In this document: positions 24,023-36,000 of the stretch, piece after piece
Numbering within the stretch: position 1 is the stretch's first letter
Layout: every line of letters begins with the position of its first letter
From: Myrica gale
Taxonomy: Eukaryota > Streptophyta > Magnoliopsida > Fagales > Myricaceae
NCBI GenBank assembly: GCA_963930655.1
Contig: OZ005610.1
Span: 13,831,001 to 13,895,000 of the forward strand
DNA: 64,000 nt
Direction of reading: 5' to 3'
The notes under the pieces: generated by a model
Told to the model about the DNA's origin: nothing
The model's input: the letters and a program-made list of their open reading frames with translations, nothing else
The model's database searches: none
Translations under genes and position numbers: made by a program

Positions 24023-25614
24023 TGACTCGACTAAAAATGATTAGCGAATTACTCTCAAGCGTAGGAGGTTGTCAAGTAATACTAGGGAAGTCCTAGATCA
24101 TCTCCACAAGGAACGATGTGTTCAATCTTTTCATTCCAATCACCATTACGATAAAAGAAAACTATGTTCTATTTACAATGAAAATGGTATTTACAAAGGG
24201 AAAAGTTTGGTTTTAGGTTACCATCCATGATTTGGAGATTTTTGATTTGTGATTAATCTAAATGCTAGGAGATAAATGAAAAACTAACAATCAAACACGA
24301 TAATTAAATAGCATGAAATGGAATTAACAAACGCAAACTTAAATATTAATCTAACATTAAAGAAATAAAATAGAACTTTAATCATTCAACCAAAGCAAAA
24401 CTCAAATCTAAAGATTGAAAGGAACATGGCATTCGATCCAACCTCAAATCTGGAATATTTTTGCAGCTAAAGTGAAAGTGCAATAATAATAGGGTTCGAT
24501 CAACACAACAGCAAGATAATCTAGGCAGCTGAAAAAGCACCGGATATTTAATCTAGAGCAGCTGAAAAAGCAAAAGCAGCCTCCGAATGAGAAATATCTA
24601 AAGCACCGAATGAAACTCAAAAACACCGAATGAAACTAAAAGCAGCTGAAAAAGAAACTACGCCGAATGCAGAAACTAGAAGCAGATGAAACAAAACTAA
24701 AAGCCGAAAGTTAAACTAGAGCAACGAAAAACAACTACAGTAACCGAATGAAAAACTAAGCAAATGAAAATGCTAAAGCAGCCGCCCGAAAGAGAACTGT
24801 AGCCGAATGATCTCAAGCTCCCAAAAGTTCAAGCAGCCAAATAGTTAGAACAAGAGCCGAATAGCATCAGAGCACCGAAAAGTTGAAAAGTAGAGCAAAT
24901 GAAAAAATAACAAGAGCAGCCACCGAATGTGAAAAGCTAGGTTTTTGGGTCCGAAAGTTACTGCCCTATGAAAACCAAAAAGAAAAAGAAAACTCTATCT
25001 CCCTTTTGTGACTTTCTTCCGCCTAATAAAACAAAAGTTGCCTAATGAAAACTATTGCTGCCGAATACAAAAGAAACCGCATGAAACCCTATTTTTTTCG
25101 GACAGCCTTTCTTCTCTTTTCCAAATTCTGATTGGTTCGGCCCTTTTTGCGATTCACGGTTATCCTTGCTTCTCTTAAAGTTTCGGCCAGCCCATGTACA
25201 TTTCTCAGCCCAGCGTTTCTCCTTTTCACGGCTTCACATTTTTTCTTTTACAGATTTCTGGTTTAACTTCTGCAGGTCACGGGTCCAGCTGCTCTTTGTT
25301 CCTCACGGAGTGGGCCGAATTGTCTTACTTCCCATAAAGGGAGGTCATACTAATCCGATTGGGCCTATGGCTGATGGGCTTTCACCTATTTTAAGAATAA
25401 CAAGAGTCCATTAGGTGTAAAAATGGAGACATGAAAATATGGTCAGATGAGAGAAAATAAATAACTTAAATTTAATCAATTACACTTGTTTTTGTCAAAA
25501 TTAACAATCCGCCTCATACTAATGCCCAAAGCATAATTTTCTCATTTTCTAGTGGAAATGGTGTAATTGTGAAACTTTCTCAAGTGATAAACTAACAAAA
25601 TTGTGATACAATCA
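24023..25614 (-). repeat. Solo LTR of the Athila/Tat-type Gypsy family
   Basis: 1592 bp with ends TGACTCG ... CAATCA, matching the LTRs at 5386 and 13666. It is flanked by the 5-bp TSD AACGG (24018-24022 and 25615-25619) with no internal region, so it is a solo LTR left by LTR-LTR recombination. It is more diverged and carries the GCCGAATGAAA-type short repeats (24530-24960). Confidence 0.93.
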
Positions 25615-25951
25615 AACGGCGGTCAGTGACCGCCGCTACAGTTGTGCTGTTTTTTTTAATATTCAAATTTTGTTTTTTTTTGTTATTTTCTCTCTAAACT
25701 CCCTTGATGGAGTCGATATTACAATGAGAAATAACTAGCTCTTAGGCTTCACACAATAACAAGAATGTGAAAATGAAGATTATGTGTGAATGATGTTTTA
25801 ATATGGATTGGAAGGTTTTTTTATCACTCTTAGCCTTTGTAAAATGATTTTAGACGATTAAGTTGAGTTCCAAGGGCATGAGAATGACTTTATATAGGCC
25901 TCATGAGAAAAATAGCCGTTAATAGCTGTTAGTGTGATCTGTTAAAATGAG

Positions 25952-26205
25952 TCGGTCGACCGCTACATGAACCGGTCAACCGCTTCAAGTTTACCGTTGT
26001 CCAACGGTCATATTGTCAGAAGCTTAACGACTCTCTATTAAATGCTATCGGTCGACCTTTACATAAACTGGTCAATCGCTTCAAGTTACACAACGGTCAT
26101 TTTGTCAGAAGCTTAACGTCTCTGTTTTAAATGCTACCGGTCGACGGCTACACCAAGCGGTCGTAGGTCCGGTCGTCCGCTTCATTGAGCCGGTCGACCT
26201 TCTTA
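25952..26205. repeat. Tandem repeat, about 90-96 bp unit
   Basis: Units 25952-26047 and 26048-26136 share CGGTCGACC, GGTCAACCGCTTCAAGTT-like, AACGGTCAT and TGTCAGAAGCTTAACG blocks in the same order. A degenerate third unit runs to about 26205. It lies in the middle part of the CACTA-like element. Confidence 0.75.
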
Positions 26206-27061
26206 ATTTAAGCATTATCCGATTGATTTAAAAACTCGATTTTTACCCATTTAAAATACCTAATTTTAAACTCTAACTTCTCACAAGTATATAAAAAGGT
26301 TTGGAAGTATATTTGGAATATTTTGAAGCCATTAAAAAGGTTTTAATCTTTCAACAAACGTTAAAACGGTTTATGCAAGTTTTGAAGACTTATGCATGTG
26401 TGTGATTGAAATTCTTGTTAATGATGAAGTCTTAGAGTTACAAAGATTACCCTAGCATCTTGAGTCTTCAATTTAAGAGCACTTCCATTGAAGATGTTTG
26501 GCATCTCACACATTTCAGCATATCTGGAGCCCACACACTGTTCTTTTGGTAAGGAAGCTTTTATCAACAGTAATCAAATGCACACATACAGATTGGGCAT
26601 ACCCAATGAACCAACAAAGCAAAAGAATGGGGCTTGAGCTAAAGAACCTCTAGCTTAAGCAACTGTCCTTAGCACAACAGTCATGGAGCAGCAGCGGGGC
26701 TCAGGGACACTGCATAAATACAGAACAAAAAAAATAAATTAGAAATGTAAAATGGTATACTGGAAAAGAAATAAGATTAAGAAAAATAACTTCAAACAAA
26801 GAACACACCAACAACAGTCGAAACAACAACAATAACATATAACAATTACACTATAATAACAGTAGCAAATGCTACTGATAATAATCACAATAGTTGTGCT
26901 TCCAATTTTTTTTTTGGGTGAGCAGTTGTGCTTCCAATTTCTTTCGCAGAAGATTTCCCAGAGCACAAAAAAATTTCAAGGGCACATTTCATCTTAGAGT
27001 CACATTATGACAGAATGTAGTTAGACAGAGTAATTATCCAAGACACATGAAAACAAATCCT
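26206..27061. other. Middle of the CACTA-like element, no gene recognised
   Basis: AT-rich sequence with short open frames of low complexity. It could be captured host sequence, but no domain can be named. Confidence 0.35.
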
Positions 27062-27188
27062 AAAACGCCGCTACAAAGACCGTCGCTAAAGGTATTACAT
27101 TTAGCAGAGTTTTGCAAAAAACGCCCCTAAAAACACCATTTAGCGGCGTTATTAGCGACCACCGCTATAGATCTATTTTTTTGTAGTG

Positions 27189-28160
27189 ACGCTACAATCT
27201 TTGCGGGATTGTATCACTAACATTACACATCGTGACTCTGCATGAGGTATTCCTAGTTTCTTTGCATTTGAGGAATTAACAACCCAGTCCAGGCATCTTA
27301 GTCTTCCTCTATTCCTCCACCTATCGAAAATACGGGCCTTTACAGACATCATCCATAGCATAGACAAAAAGCTAACAGGATGGAAATCAGAGATACTATC
27401 CCAAGCTAGGAGAATGATGTTGTTTCGTTCTGTCGCGTCTGCTATCCCTAAATACAACATGTCTTTTTTTTTTCCTCCCTCAAATGCTTTGTAAGAAGAT
27501 TGATTCCAATTTTCGCCGGTTTTGGTAGGGGTATAAAAGTGATCACACTCTCAACATGCCACTCCTTTCTTGGCAAAAACTTTGTTCTCTATTATCCAAT
27601 TTGGCTCTATTATCCAATTTGGCATGGATGATGACGACGTCCAATCAGTATCCTTGGGTCAGGTGCCTCCAATCCAAATATCTTAAAAGAACTGAATTCC
27701 TACATGCCAAGCGTAAATCTTATCTTCTTGATTTTGGAAATGCCTACTTAAAGTCCGCCCCAATATTTCATGTGGTCATTGCTCTCTGATCTCCAATGGA
27801 CTCTCCACTCGTGCCTAGAAGGACCCTTAGGTCTCGGGCCTCCCTTTGTTCCGACCCTGTGCGAACCCCTCTTGTCCAAGTGACTAATCCTTTTGTCCTT
27901 GCTCTCAGATTTGATCATCCCCTCCTCAAAGATTTGGAATATAAGGCTTCTAGAGCAAAATTTTGACAGAATTTGAGCTGCCAAAATTTTATAAATACAT
28001 ATCTCCAGATCTGGATCTTCTAATCGAGCTATATGGACCCCTAAATTCAATGGTGGCTTCTCCGTCAAGTCTGCCTATCACATTATTTTATCCAAACGTC
28101 CCACTACTTTTGGTCAAGCTCCCCCAATCAACTAGAAAAATTTGTGGTGACTGAATATGC
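27189..28160 (+). mobile_element. LINE fragment: post-RT region and start of zf-RVT domain
   Basis: The first 720 bp (27189-27910) repeat the sequence of 22935-23657. The fragment then continues past the point where the other copy breaks, into the FNGGFSVKSAYHII block (about 28040-28090) that precedes the zf-RVT domain. It is interrupted at 28160 by a Copia element; the matching continuation begins at 32248. Confidence 0.82.
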
Positions 28161-28498
28161 TATTAAACAATTAGATTGAATATTTCACCAATAGGATCTT
28201 TGAATCCTCATGTTCTTCACAAATGCTATAAATGCGTACCTGAATCCATCGTTGATGTTCTTCAATTAGAGTATGATCACCCTAACAATGTTTCTCTGAG
28301 AGTGTCTCTTGATGGTTAGAGATATTGTAATGTTGTAGTAAGTGTGAACCATATCGTCTCTCTCTTCTATCTATAGTAATTAATCTTACTTAACTCATAT
28401 TAAGTTACCCTTTCACTTTGGACCAATATAAACTCGTATTTCCTTAATAGGGTGATTAGGGCGTTTGAGACACCTTACAGAATATAAATATTATAACA
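28161..28498 (-). repeat. LTR of the deleted Copia (3' LTR)
   Basis: 338 bp matching 31888-32247 but lacking a short stretch. It is followed by a purine-rich tract on the minus strand (AAGTGGGAGAA, 28499-28509). Confidence 0.88.
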
Positions 28499-29007
28499 TT
28501 CTCCCACTTGGCCCATACACCCATAAAACAAAAATTCTTTTTTGTCATTCGAAAGTTTTTTAAAAACTATATATGTGCACGCTTCCTTTTGAAAACTTTC
28601 CTGATCCAAAATACTTCATATGAGTTCCATTATATTAATGTCAAACTAAATACCAATGCGAGTCATGGCGGTCATCTGTTATATTAAGAACAGAGTTCCT
28701 TCCATAATTCCATGTACCACAACACATGCAGCTTCACTTAACATGATCTTTACTAGGATTATTAAGGCCAACACAGTAATGCATTTAGTTCAAATTCATG
28801 TCTATTTCAGACAATTTTCTTACCATAATGCATTCAAACTTTTCAATGTACATAAAAGTGAAAGACAAGAAAACAAAAACAAAATGAATATCCACATATG
28901 TCCAAAGGAAAGCATGTAATATATCAACAAACTTCACTAACATGTTCACTTCATGAGCGAACTCATAAGGCCCATACGTTCAACATGTTCTTTAAATTGC
29001 TTTCATG

Positions 29008-31000
29008 TCACCCTTTCGTCAAAGGATCAACAACCATAAGTGAAGTTCTGATGTGTTCAATTGACACTAAGATATTTAAGCTCCATGTGTTTTGCACCAT
29101 TGGAATACCTATCGTTCTTGGAGAAAACACTGCAGAGGAATTTTCAAATAAATTCTCATACAACTTGGACATATGATTAATAACTCCAAGCCCTGAGATA
29201 AAATTCTTCAACCATAAACTTTGCACTGTGGCTTCAAAGCACACTACAAGGCATTGTATATTGTGCAACAATACCATATCTAATAATGTCTGAGTATGCC
29301 TTTCAGCAACACCATTCTGCTGAGGAGTACATGGCATTGAATATTGTGCAACAATACCACGCTACTCAAGTACTTTGGCAAACAGGCCAGGGTTACTGCC
29401 AGATTCATCATATTGACCATAGTATTCACCACCTCTATCCGATCTGATGATTTTCTCCTTTACATCTAACTATCTTTCTACCTCATTGAGGAATATCTCA
29501 AGAACTATTATAGCCTGAGACTTTTCATGCAGCAAATAAATATAACCATACCGTGAAAAGTCATCAATGAAAGTAATAAAATACTTTTCTCCTCCAAAAC
29601 ATGCTATAGAAAAATGTCCACATATATCTGTATGAATTATTTCAAGACGCTTCTTACTTTTGTGGCACCTTTCTTGGTATGTTTGGTTTGCTTTCCCTTT
29701 ATGCAATCTACACACACAAATTGAGATGAGTAAAATCTAAATGCGGAAGTATCTCTTCATTTACTAATCTCTGTAACCTTTCTTTGAAGACATGACCCAA
29801 CCTTTTATGCCACAAATCATAAGACTTTTCATTAATTATGTTTCTTTTGGTTCCAGTACACACTTCATGGGATTGGGTTTAAACGTTTTCAACAAAAGTA
29901 TTATCGAGGCAAAGTTGATAAAGTCCACCATAACGGAAATCACAACCAAAATGGATGGCATTTTTAAACAAATTAAAACCCTCATTTTGAAAAGAAAAGG
30001 AATAACTATCCATGTCAAGTTTAGATAGAGAAATCAAGTTACGCCTAACAGACGATACATAGGCAGTATAAAAAAGGTCTAAATATTGACCAGTATTCAA
30101 AATTAACCGAAAAAGTTCCAATGGCTAAAACTTGTGCCTTGTTTTCATTTCCCATGAAAATAAAATGTACATATAGGTTTGGTGTACGGCTTGAAAAGAA
30201 CCCCTGCATTGTTATAGAAACATGAATATTTGCAGAAGCACCAAGTGTTTGTAGGAACATGTACAAGGTTTGATTCAAAAAACACATAAGCATAAAGCTC
30301 ACATTTCCTTTTGAACCAACCCTTGCGTTTCAGATACTCAGCCTTTATGTGTCCGATCTTTCTACAGGAAAAAAACACTTCTTCATTACTATGAATGTAA
30401 TTGCCTTTAGCATATTCTTTTCCTTTCAGTGGTCTTCTTTTCTTTCCTTTCCCATAATGATGTTTTTTTTCTTTTCAGCTTCTTGAGTTACATAAATAAC
30501 AGAGATTTGCCTTTGTTGTTTCAGTCTCGCTTCCTCCTGAGCAACCATATTTGCTAGCTCATTCACATTCTATTTGTATTTAATTGCATTGTAATGCATC
30601 TGGAATGGACCATACTGTGGTCGCATGACTTAAAGATAAACTGAACAATAAAGGATTCCTTTACTTTCATTCTCAAAGTTTCAAGTTTGGCAGCTATTTT
30701 TTTTATCTCAAAAATATGATTTTGCATCCCTTTAGCCCTATCATATTTCATAGTGGTAAGTCTAGCCATTATGGTCTCTATTAAAGACTTGTCAGCTGAG
30801 CGAAACATTTCTTCAACATTTGACAAAAAAATATTTGTTGTGTCTATACTAGGAAGTGAATTTTTTATGTTTCCAGCTATGGTGATTCTCATAAACATGA
30901 GACTCAACCTATCAGATTTGTCCTAGGCATTACAAAGGTCTTTCTCATCCTTGCTACTTTCGCCAGTTTTGCAGTCAAAAGGATTAAATCTAGGTCAAGA
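29008..31000 (-). pseudogene. Copia gag-pol remnant lacking reverse transcriptase
   Basis: Minus strand, reading down. A UBN2-type gag piece (30907-30563) comes first. A degenerate zinc knuckle (CRKIGH, about 30355) follows. The protease site has decayed to TLGAS where the family has D-S-G-A-S (about 30240). A pre-integrase block with CxxCxxGK follows, then the integrase front ([25 protein letters not shown]; 29715-29540) and PQQNGVAERHTQ (about 29310). The frame then jumps to the end of RNase H (LWLKNFISGLGV, ENSSAVF, VSIEHIRTSLM, VDPLTKG; 29225-29008). Integrase C-terminus, RT and most of RNase H are missing. It could move only if supplied in trans, and stops make even gag doubtful. Confidence 0.8.
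29250..29359. repeat. 27-bp direct repeat at the Copia deletion junction
   Basis: 29250-29276 and 29333-29359 are identical except for one base. The second copy is the normal coding sequence for GIVAQY-MP just before PQQNG. The first lies exactly where integrase sequence changes to RNase H sequence, so the junction carries a copied segment. Confidence 0.78.
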
Positions 31001-31887
31001 ACCCCTAAGGTAAATTTAATTTTTTTTCTTCTCAGTCTGAAAAATTAGACCCAGTTAGTAGAGGAATTGAGGAAGCTTGAGAATGTAACGAGACCGGTAC
31101 ACTTACTGCAAGGAACAACAGTACACTTACTGCAAAGAAACTATAATGCTTTGAATTCAACACTCATAGATACAATAATCAGAATTTAATTATAATGAAT
31201 AAACTGATAGTATCATCAAGATCCAACCGTTATGAGGATCCTAACATACAAAGTGTTCCCTCCAGTATTAAATTCTGTAGATGAACTAATAGTATCATTA
31301 AGATCCAACCTTTGGGAGAACCAAACATACAAAGTGTTCTATCCATTATACAATTCTTTAGATGAACTTATAGTGTCATCAAAATTTCTCCTTTGAGATA
31401 AAATTTTGACACACAAATAATACCCTCCAATAAAACAAGTCATCATAGTTATGAAGTTAATTATTTGTTATCCAAGATATAATGAGATTTTGTACCTTTA
31501 GGCAAAAAAATTCCCGCTAGATATTAGTACAAATAATTTACATCATACTAAACATGTTCATCACACTTTTCATACCCAAACAAACCATCGGAAAAATACT
31601 CTAGTGAGGAGTTTACCAGCCATAAATGAATGCTCAAACGTGAGAGATCACGTCCAGAATAATTTGCATTGAATCCGAATACAAAACAAACGGGAATTAT
31701 ACAACTTTGTTTGTTTTCATTCGATTTTCTATGAACACGTTCTTCGTTGTTGACGTAAATGTATTTCACAACTTCGATTTCAATCCGTGAATTCATTTTT
31801 CGTCGAAACAAACACCGAACAACAAATTCAATTCATCTATTCATTGAAAAGACATGATAATTCTCAACCAATACGCTCTTATACACA

Positions 31888-32247
31888 TGTTAAACAATTA
31901 GATTGAATATTTCATCAATAGGATCTTTGAAGCATCATGTTCTTCACAAATTTGATTCATACATGAATCCATTGTTGATGTTCTTCAATGAGAGTAGGAT
32001 CACCCTAATAATGTTTCTTTGAGAGTGTCTATTAATGGTTAGAGATACTGTAATGTTGTTGGAGGTGTAGACCCTATCGTCTCTCTCTTCTATTTATATC
32101 CTAACCATCAAGGATGTATTAAGACTAATTAATCTCACTTAACTCCTATTAAGTTAACCTTTCACTTTGGACCAGTATAAACTTGTATTTCTATAATAAG
32201 GTGATTAGGGCGTATGAGATACCTTACAGAATATAAATATTCTAACA
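31888..32247 (-). repeat. LTR of the deleted Copia (5' LTR)
   Basis: 360 bp, TGTTAAAC ... TTCTAACA, followed by the TSD TATGC. Confidence 0.9.
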
Positions 32248-32463
32248 TATGCATGACAGACTCAGACTTTTTCTTTTGAAGATTGCTTGAGATATTTTAC
32301 CAACTCCAGTGACCATTGCGAACCAATTACAATAGAACTTTTCGGGTCCCATATCTTGCCCTTTGTGTGGTGGATCCGAACAGTCTCTCCATCACCTTCT
32401 TTTCACTTGCTCATACACCAGAATGATTTGGAGGATCTCTCCCTGGCCTTTCTCGGTGGATTA
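32248..32463 (+). mobile_element. LINE fragment: zf-RVT domain piece
   Basis: A degenerate C-x2-C type block followed by SLAHTPE and FGGSLPGLSRW-like sequence matches the zinc-binding domain between RT and RNase H of plant L1 LINEs. It lies exactly between the TSDs of two Copia elements and continues at 37591. Confidence 0.7.
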
Positions 32464-32883
32464 TGTTAAAAAAATCAACACGTACTTCCCTCGAAAATTC
32501 TCACGGTATTCGAGAAAAAAGTAGAAGCCAAGAAAAGTTTGAACATTCTGGAGGACACGAAATTGGCAAGTTTTGGAGAATACTCGAAATCATCGTCACA
32601 TGTCGACTTAATGCAGACGGGAAGCTTCAGCCACCGACCTAGTGTGTCTATAAATAGGAGAAGACATATTAAGGAAGTGCATTGAGTGGAGAAGCAGTAG
32701 AAAAGTGAGTAGAAAAGGTGTGAGTTGTGTAGTAGAAAGTGTAGAAGTGAAAGTGTGTGTGACGTAAAGGCTAAAAAGTCTGAGAAAAAGTGAAGTGTGT
32801 TTTTGAAGTTTGTGTGTGTCCCTTGTTATTTTGTCTTACTTGTAATAGTTTTGTTTCACTTATTTGTGCTAGTTTATTCAACA
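32464..32883 (+). repeat. Copia 5' LTR
   Basis: 420 bp with a TATA box (TCTATAAATAGG near 32648). It carries about 26 extra bases after 32514 relative to the 3' LTR; otherwise the two LTRs differ at few positions. Confidence 0.92.
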
Positions 32884-32886
32884 TTT

Positions 32887-32898
32887 TGGCATCAAAGC
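32887..32898 (+). other. Variant tRNA-iMet primer binding site
   Basis: TGGCATCAAAGC three bases after the 5' LTR. The standard site is TGGTATCAGAGC, so two positions differ. Confidence 0.65.
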
Positions 32899-33054
32899 TG
32901 GGACTCTTTGTGATCGCATTGGAGTGTTGTTCGCAGCTATTTTTTAAGGCATCGCTTTAGAAGAGTATATTGCTCGTGCACAATCTAGGATTGTGAAGCT
33001 CGTTAATCCAGGATTCAGCTTGCTTGGGAGTACTTTGGACGACACCAAGTCACG

Positions 33055-36000
33055 ATGACAAATCTTCAATACACCGGTGCAATCGAGAAGTTAAACAATC
33101 ACAATTACTCTATGTGGCAGACGTGCATGTAATCATATTTGCAAGGACAAGATCTCTGGGAGATCGTTGGAGGTAATGATTCCACACCACCCCCTGCAGA
33201 GAATCTTGAGGCACTCCGGAAGTGACGAATTAAGGCTGGAAAAGTCATGTTCGCGATCAAGACAACCATAGAGAAAGAAATGTTGGAGCACATTCGACAC
33301 GCCACCACACCAAAGGATGCATGGGACACGTTGGCAAGTCGCTTCTCAAGAAAGAATGATATGCGGCTGCAGTTACTCGAAAGTGAATTAATGACAACTA
33401 TGAAGCGGGAACTCCCAATTAATCAATACTTCACCAAGGTAAAGTCTCTTTGCCTTGAAATATATGAATTAGATTCTTTTTTAAAATTAATGAGCAATGT
33501 ATAAGAAGAATTATTATCCACGGATTGAGACCCGAATATCATGGATTTATTACTGCTATCCAAGGGTGGCCAACCCAACCTTCGTTGGAGGAACTAGAGA
33601 ATTTATTGGCTAATCAAGAAACCTTAGCAAAACAATTAGCTGGGGTTTCAATAAAGAATGACGAGGAGACATTGTATAGTAGCAGAAGAAGTTAATACAT
33701 AGGTCGAATAGGCTATGACATGAAGAAAGAAGAAAACGAGAAAAGTCAGCATTGGAGAAACTTTCAATCGCAAGAGGCTCGTGGTCAAGATAGAGAAAGG
33801 AGTTTTTCCAAAAAATTTCGACAACGGAACAATGCATGTTTTAATTGCGGCAAAAGGGACATTTTGCAAGAGACTGTCGATTAAAGAAACGATTGACATA
33901 AGTTAACCTAGTGACATCAAATGATCAACAAAGCTCTTATGACAGTGAAGGAGAGTGAGACTTCCAAGCATCATTTACCTCAACAAATTTGGAAGAAATG
34001 GCTCTGACGGTAAGCAAGGCTAGAGCAGTTAATTATGAGAATGATTGGATTGTTGACTCGGGATGTTCCAATCATATGATTGGTGATAAAGAGAAGCTGT
34101 TCGGCACTACAGAATATAAATGAGGTAGAGTTGTAGTGACAGCCAACAACTCCATACTACCAATCACTCACATTGGTAGTACGGTGATCATGCCACGCTA
34201 TAATCGACATGAGGTGCAGCCGCAGAACGTCTATCATGTGTCTGGGATGAAAAAGAATTTATTGCCAATATCACAGCTGACAGCCTCAGGTAACTACGTT
34301 GTCTTTGGTCCTCAAGATGTTAAAGTCTACAAAAGCTTGAAGCCTAGTAGTTCGCCTATCCTTGAAGGGCGAAAGTTAGAAGCTATCTACGTAATGTCAG
34401 CAGAGTCTGCATACGTAGATAAAACTCGAAAGAATGATACGGTAGACTTGTGGCATGCACGGTTAGGACATGTCAGCTATCATAAGTTGAAAGTCATGAT
34501 GAATAAGTCTCTCCTTAAAGGACTTCCTCAACTTGAAGTTCGAGAAGATATAGTCTGTGCTGGATGCCAATACGATAAAGCACATCAACTACCGTACGAG
34601 GAGTCTAAATACAGAGCCCAAATACCGTTGAAGCTAGTGCACTCGAACGTGATTGGTCAAATAAAAGATGCATCGATCAGCGGCTGCAAGTACATGGTAA
34701 CTTTTATTGATGACTTTTCAAGGTACGCGTGGATCTATTTTATGAAAGAAAAATCAGAGACTCTTTCCAAGTTTAAAGAGTTTAAAGAATCGGTTGAAGG
34801 CAAGACTGGAAGAAAGATCCAGTGCTTACGCACAGATATGGGGGAGAATACATGTCTAATGAGTTCAACGATTATCTGAAGCAAAGTAAAATAAGTAGGC
34901 AGCTAACATGTCCAAACACGCCACAACAAAATGGAGTAGCAAAAAGGAAGAATCGGCATCTTGCAAAGATTTTTCGAAGTATGTTACATGGAAAGAATGT
35001 GCCAAGCCGATTCTGGGCAGAGTGCATGAGGACTGCAGCTCAAGTAATAAATCGGCTACCCCAAGCAAGGTTAGGGTTCATTTCACCATTCCAAAATTTA
35101 TGGAATATCAAGCCCATAGTAAGCTACTTTAAGGTGTTTTGATGTGTTTGCTTTGTATTCGTGCCTGGTCACCTTCGAAGCAAGTTTGATAAAAAGGCGA
35201 TACGATGCACCTTCGTGGGCTATGATGACAAAAGAAAAGGATGGAGATGTTATGACCCGACTACTGGCCGTTGTCATGTCTCAAGGAACGTTGTGTTCGA
35301 CGAAGCTTCCTCCCGATGGTCACCTCAGGCAGCCATTCTGCCCGACTCTAAAGAAATTGAAGACAAGATGCAAGACATATTGGGGGAGCCAAAGGATAAA
35401 ATATAGACAGGCCCTCAAGAAGAAGAGGAACCTATACATCCTATCGGTGACAAAGAAAGAGAGCCAGAATTGTCTGGTAGACATTAAGACAAGAAAATCC
35501 ATGGCAAACTGGTGAGCATAATACACCAGAGGATGAGATAGAAGAAGACAGGCCGCAACCACAGCTCAGAAGGTAAAACAGACAACGAAAGCCTAATCCC
35601 ATGTACGCCAACGCAGCCCTTACTGAAGATATTAGTAAAGAACCTACCACATATAAAGAAGCGTGTGGGGACGCTAAATGGAGAGAAGCCATGGAATAAG
35701 AGTCATTGCACTAAAAGTAAACCAGACTTAGGACTTGGTGCCAAAACCCAAGGATTTTAAACCTATTTCTTGTCGATGGGTTTACAAGGTGAAGACTCGA
35801 CCAGATGGATCGGTTGAGCGATATAAGGCACGGTTGGTAGCTCGAGGATTCTCCCAATAGAATGGGCTGGACTATGATGAAACTTTCAGTCCCGAGGCAA
35901 AAATGACAACAATCCATTTTTTGCTAGCCTTGGCAACTAGTAAATCATGGAAACTATGGCAGATGGATGTGAAGAATGCTTTCCTTCATGGAGAGCTTGA

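Larger units (their letters stand above)
23658..27188. mobile_element. CACTA-like non-autonomous element with palindromic subterminal repeats
   Basis: The right edge (27175-27188) is the reverse complement of CACTACAAAAAAAT, the canonical CACTA terminus. Both flanking portions (about 23680-24017 and 25615-25650 on one side, 27062-27170 on the other) are packed with inverted copies of a TAGCGGCGGTC / GACCGCCGCTA motif, many arranged as palindromes around GGTCATATGACC-like cores, resembling the transposase-binding subterminal arrays of CACTA elements. No transposase is seen. The left terminus is not recognisable, so the left edge is set by the end of LINE homology. A solo Gypsy LTR lies inside. 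Confidence 0.62.
28161..32247 (-). mobile_element. Internally deleted Copia element (second family)
   Basis: LTRs at 28161-28498 and 31888-32247 lie between TSDs TATGC (28156-28160 and 32248-32252). The right LTR begins TGTTAAAC and ends TTCTAACA in plus orientation; the left LTR has lost the TG dinucleotide (TATTAAAC). Only about 3.4 kb of internal sequence remains: gag, a protease relic, the integrase front and the last piece of RNase H, with RT absent. The expected tRNA-iMet primer site is not recognisable beside 31888. Confidence 0.9.
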
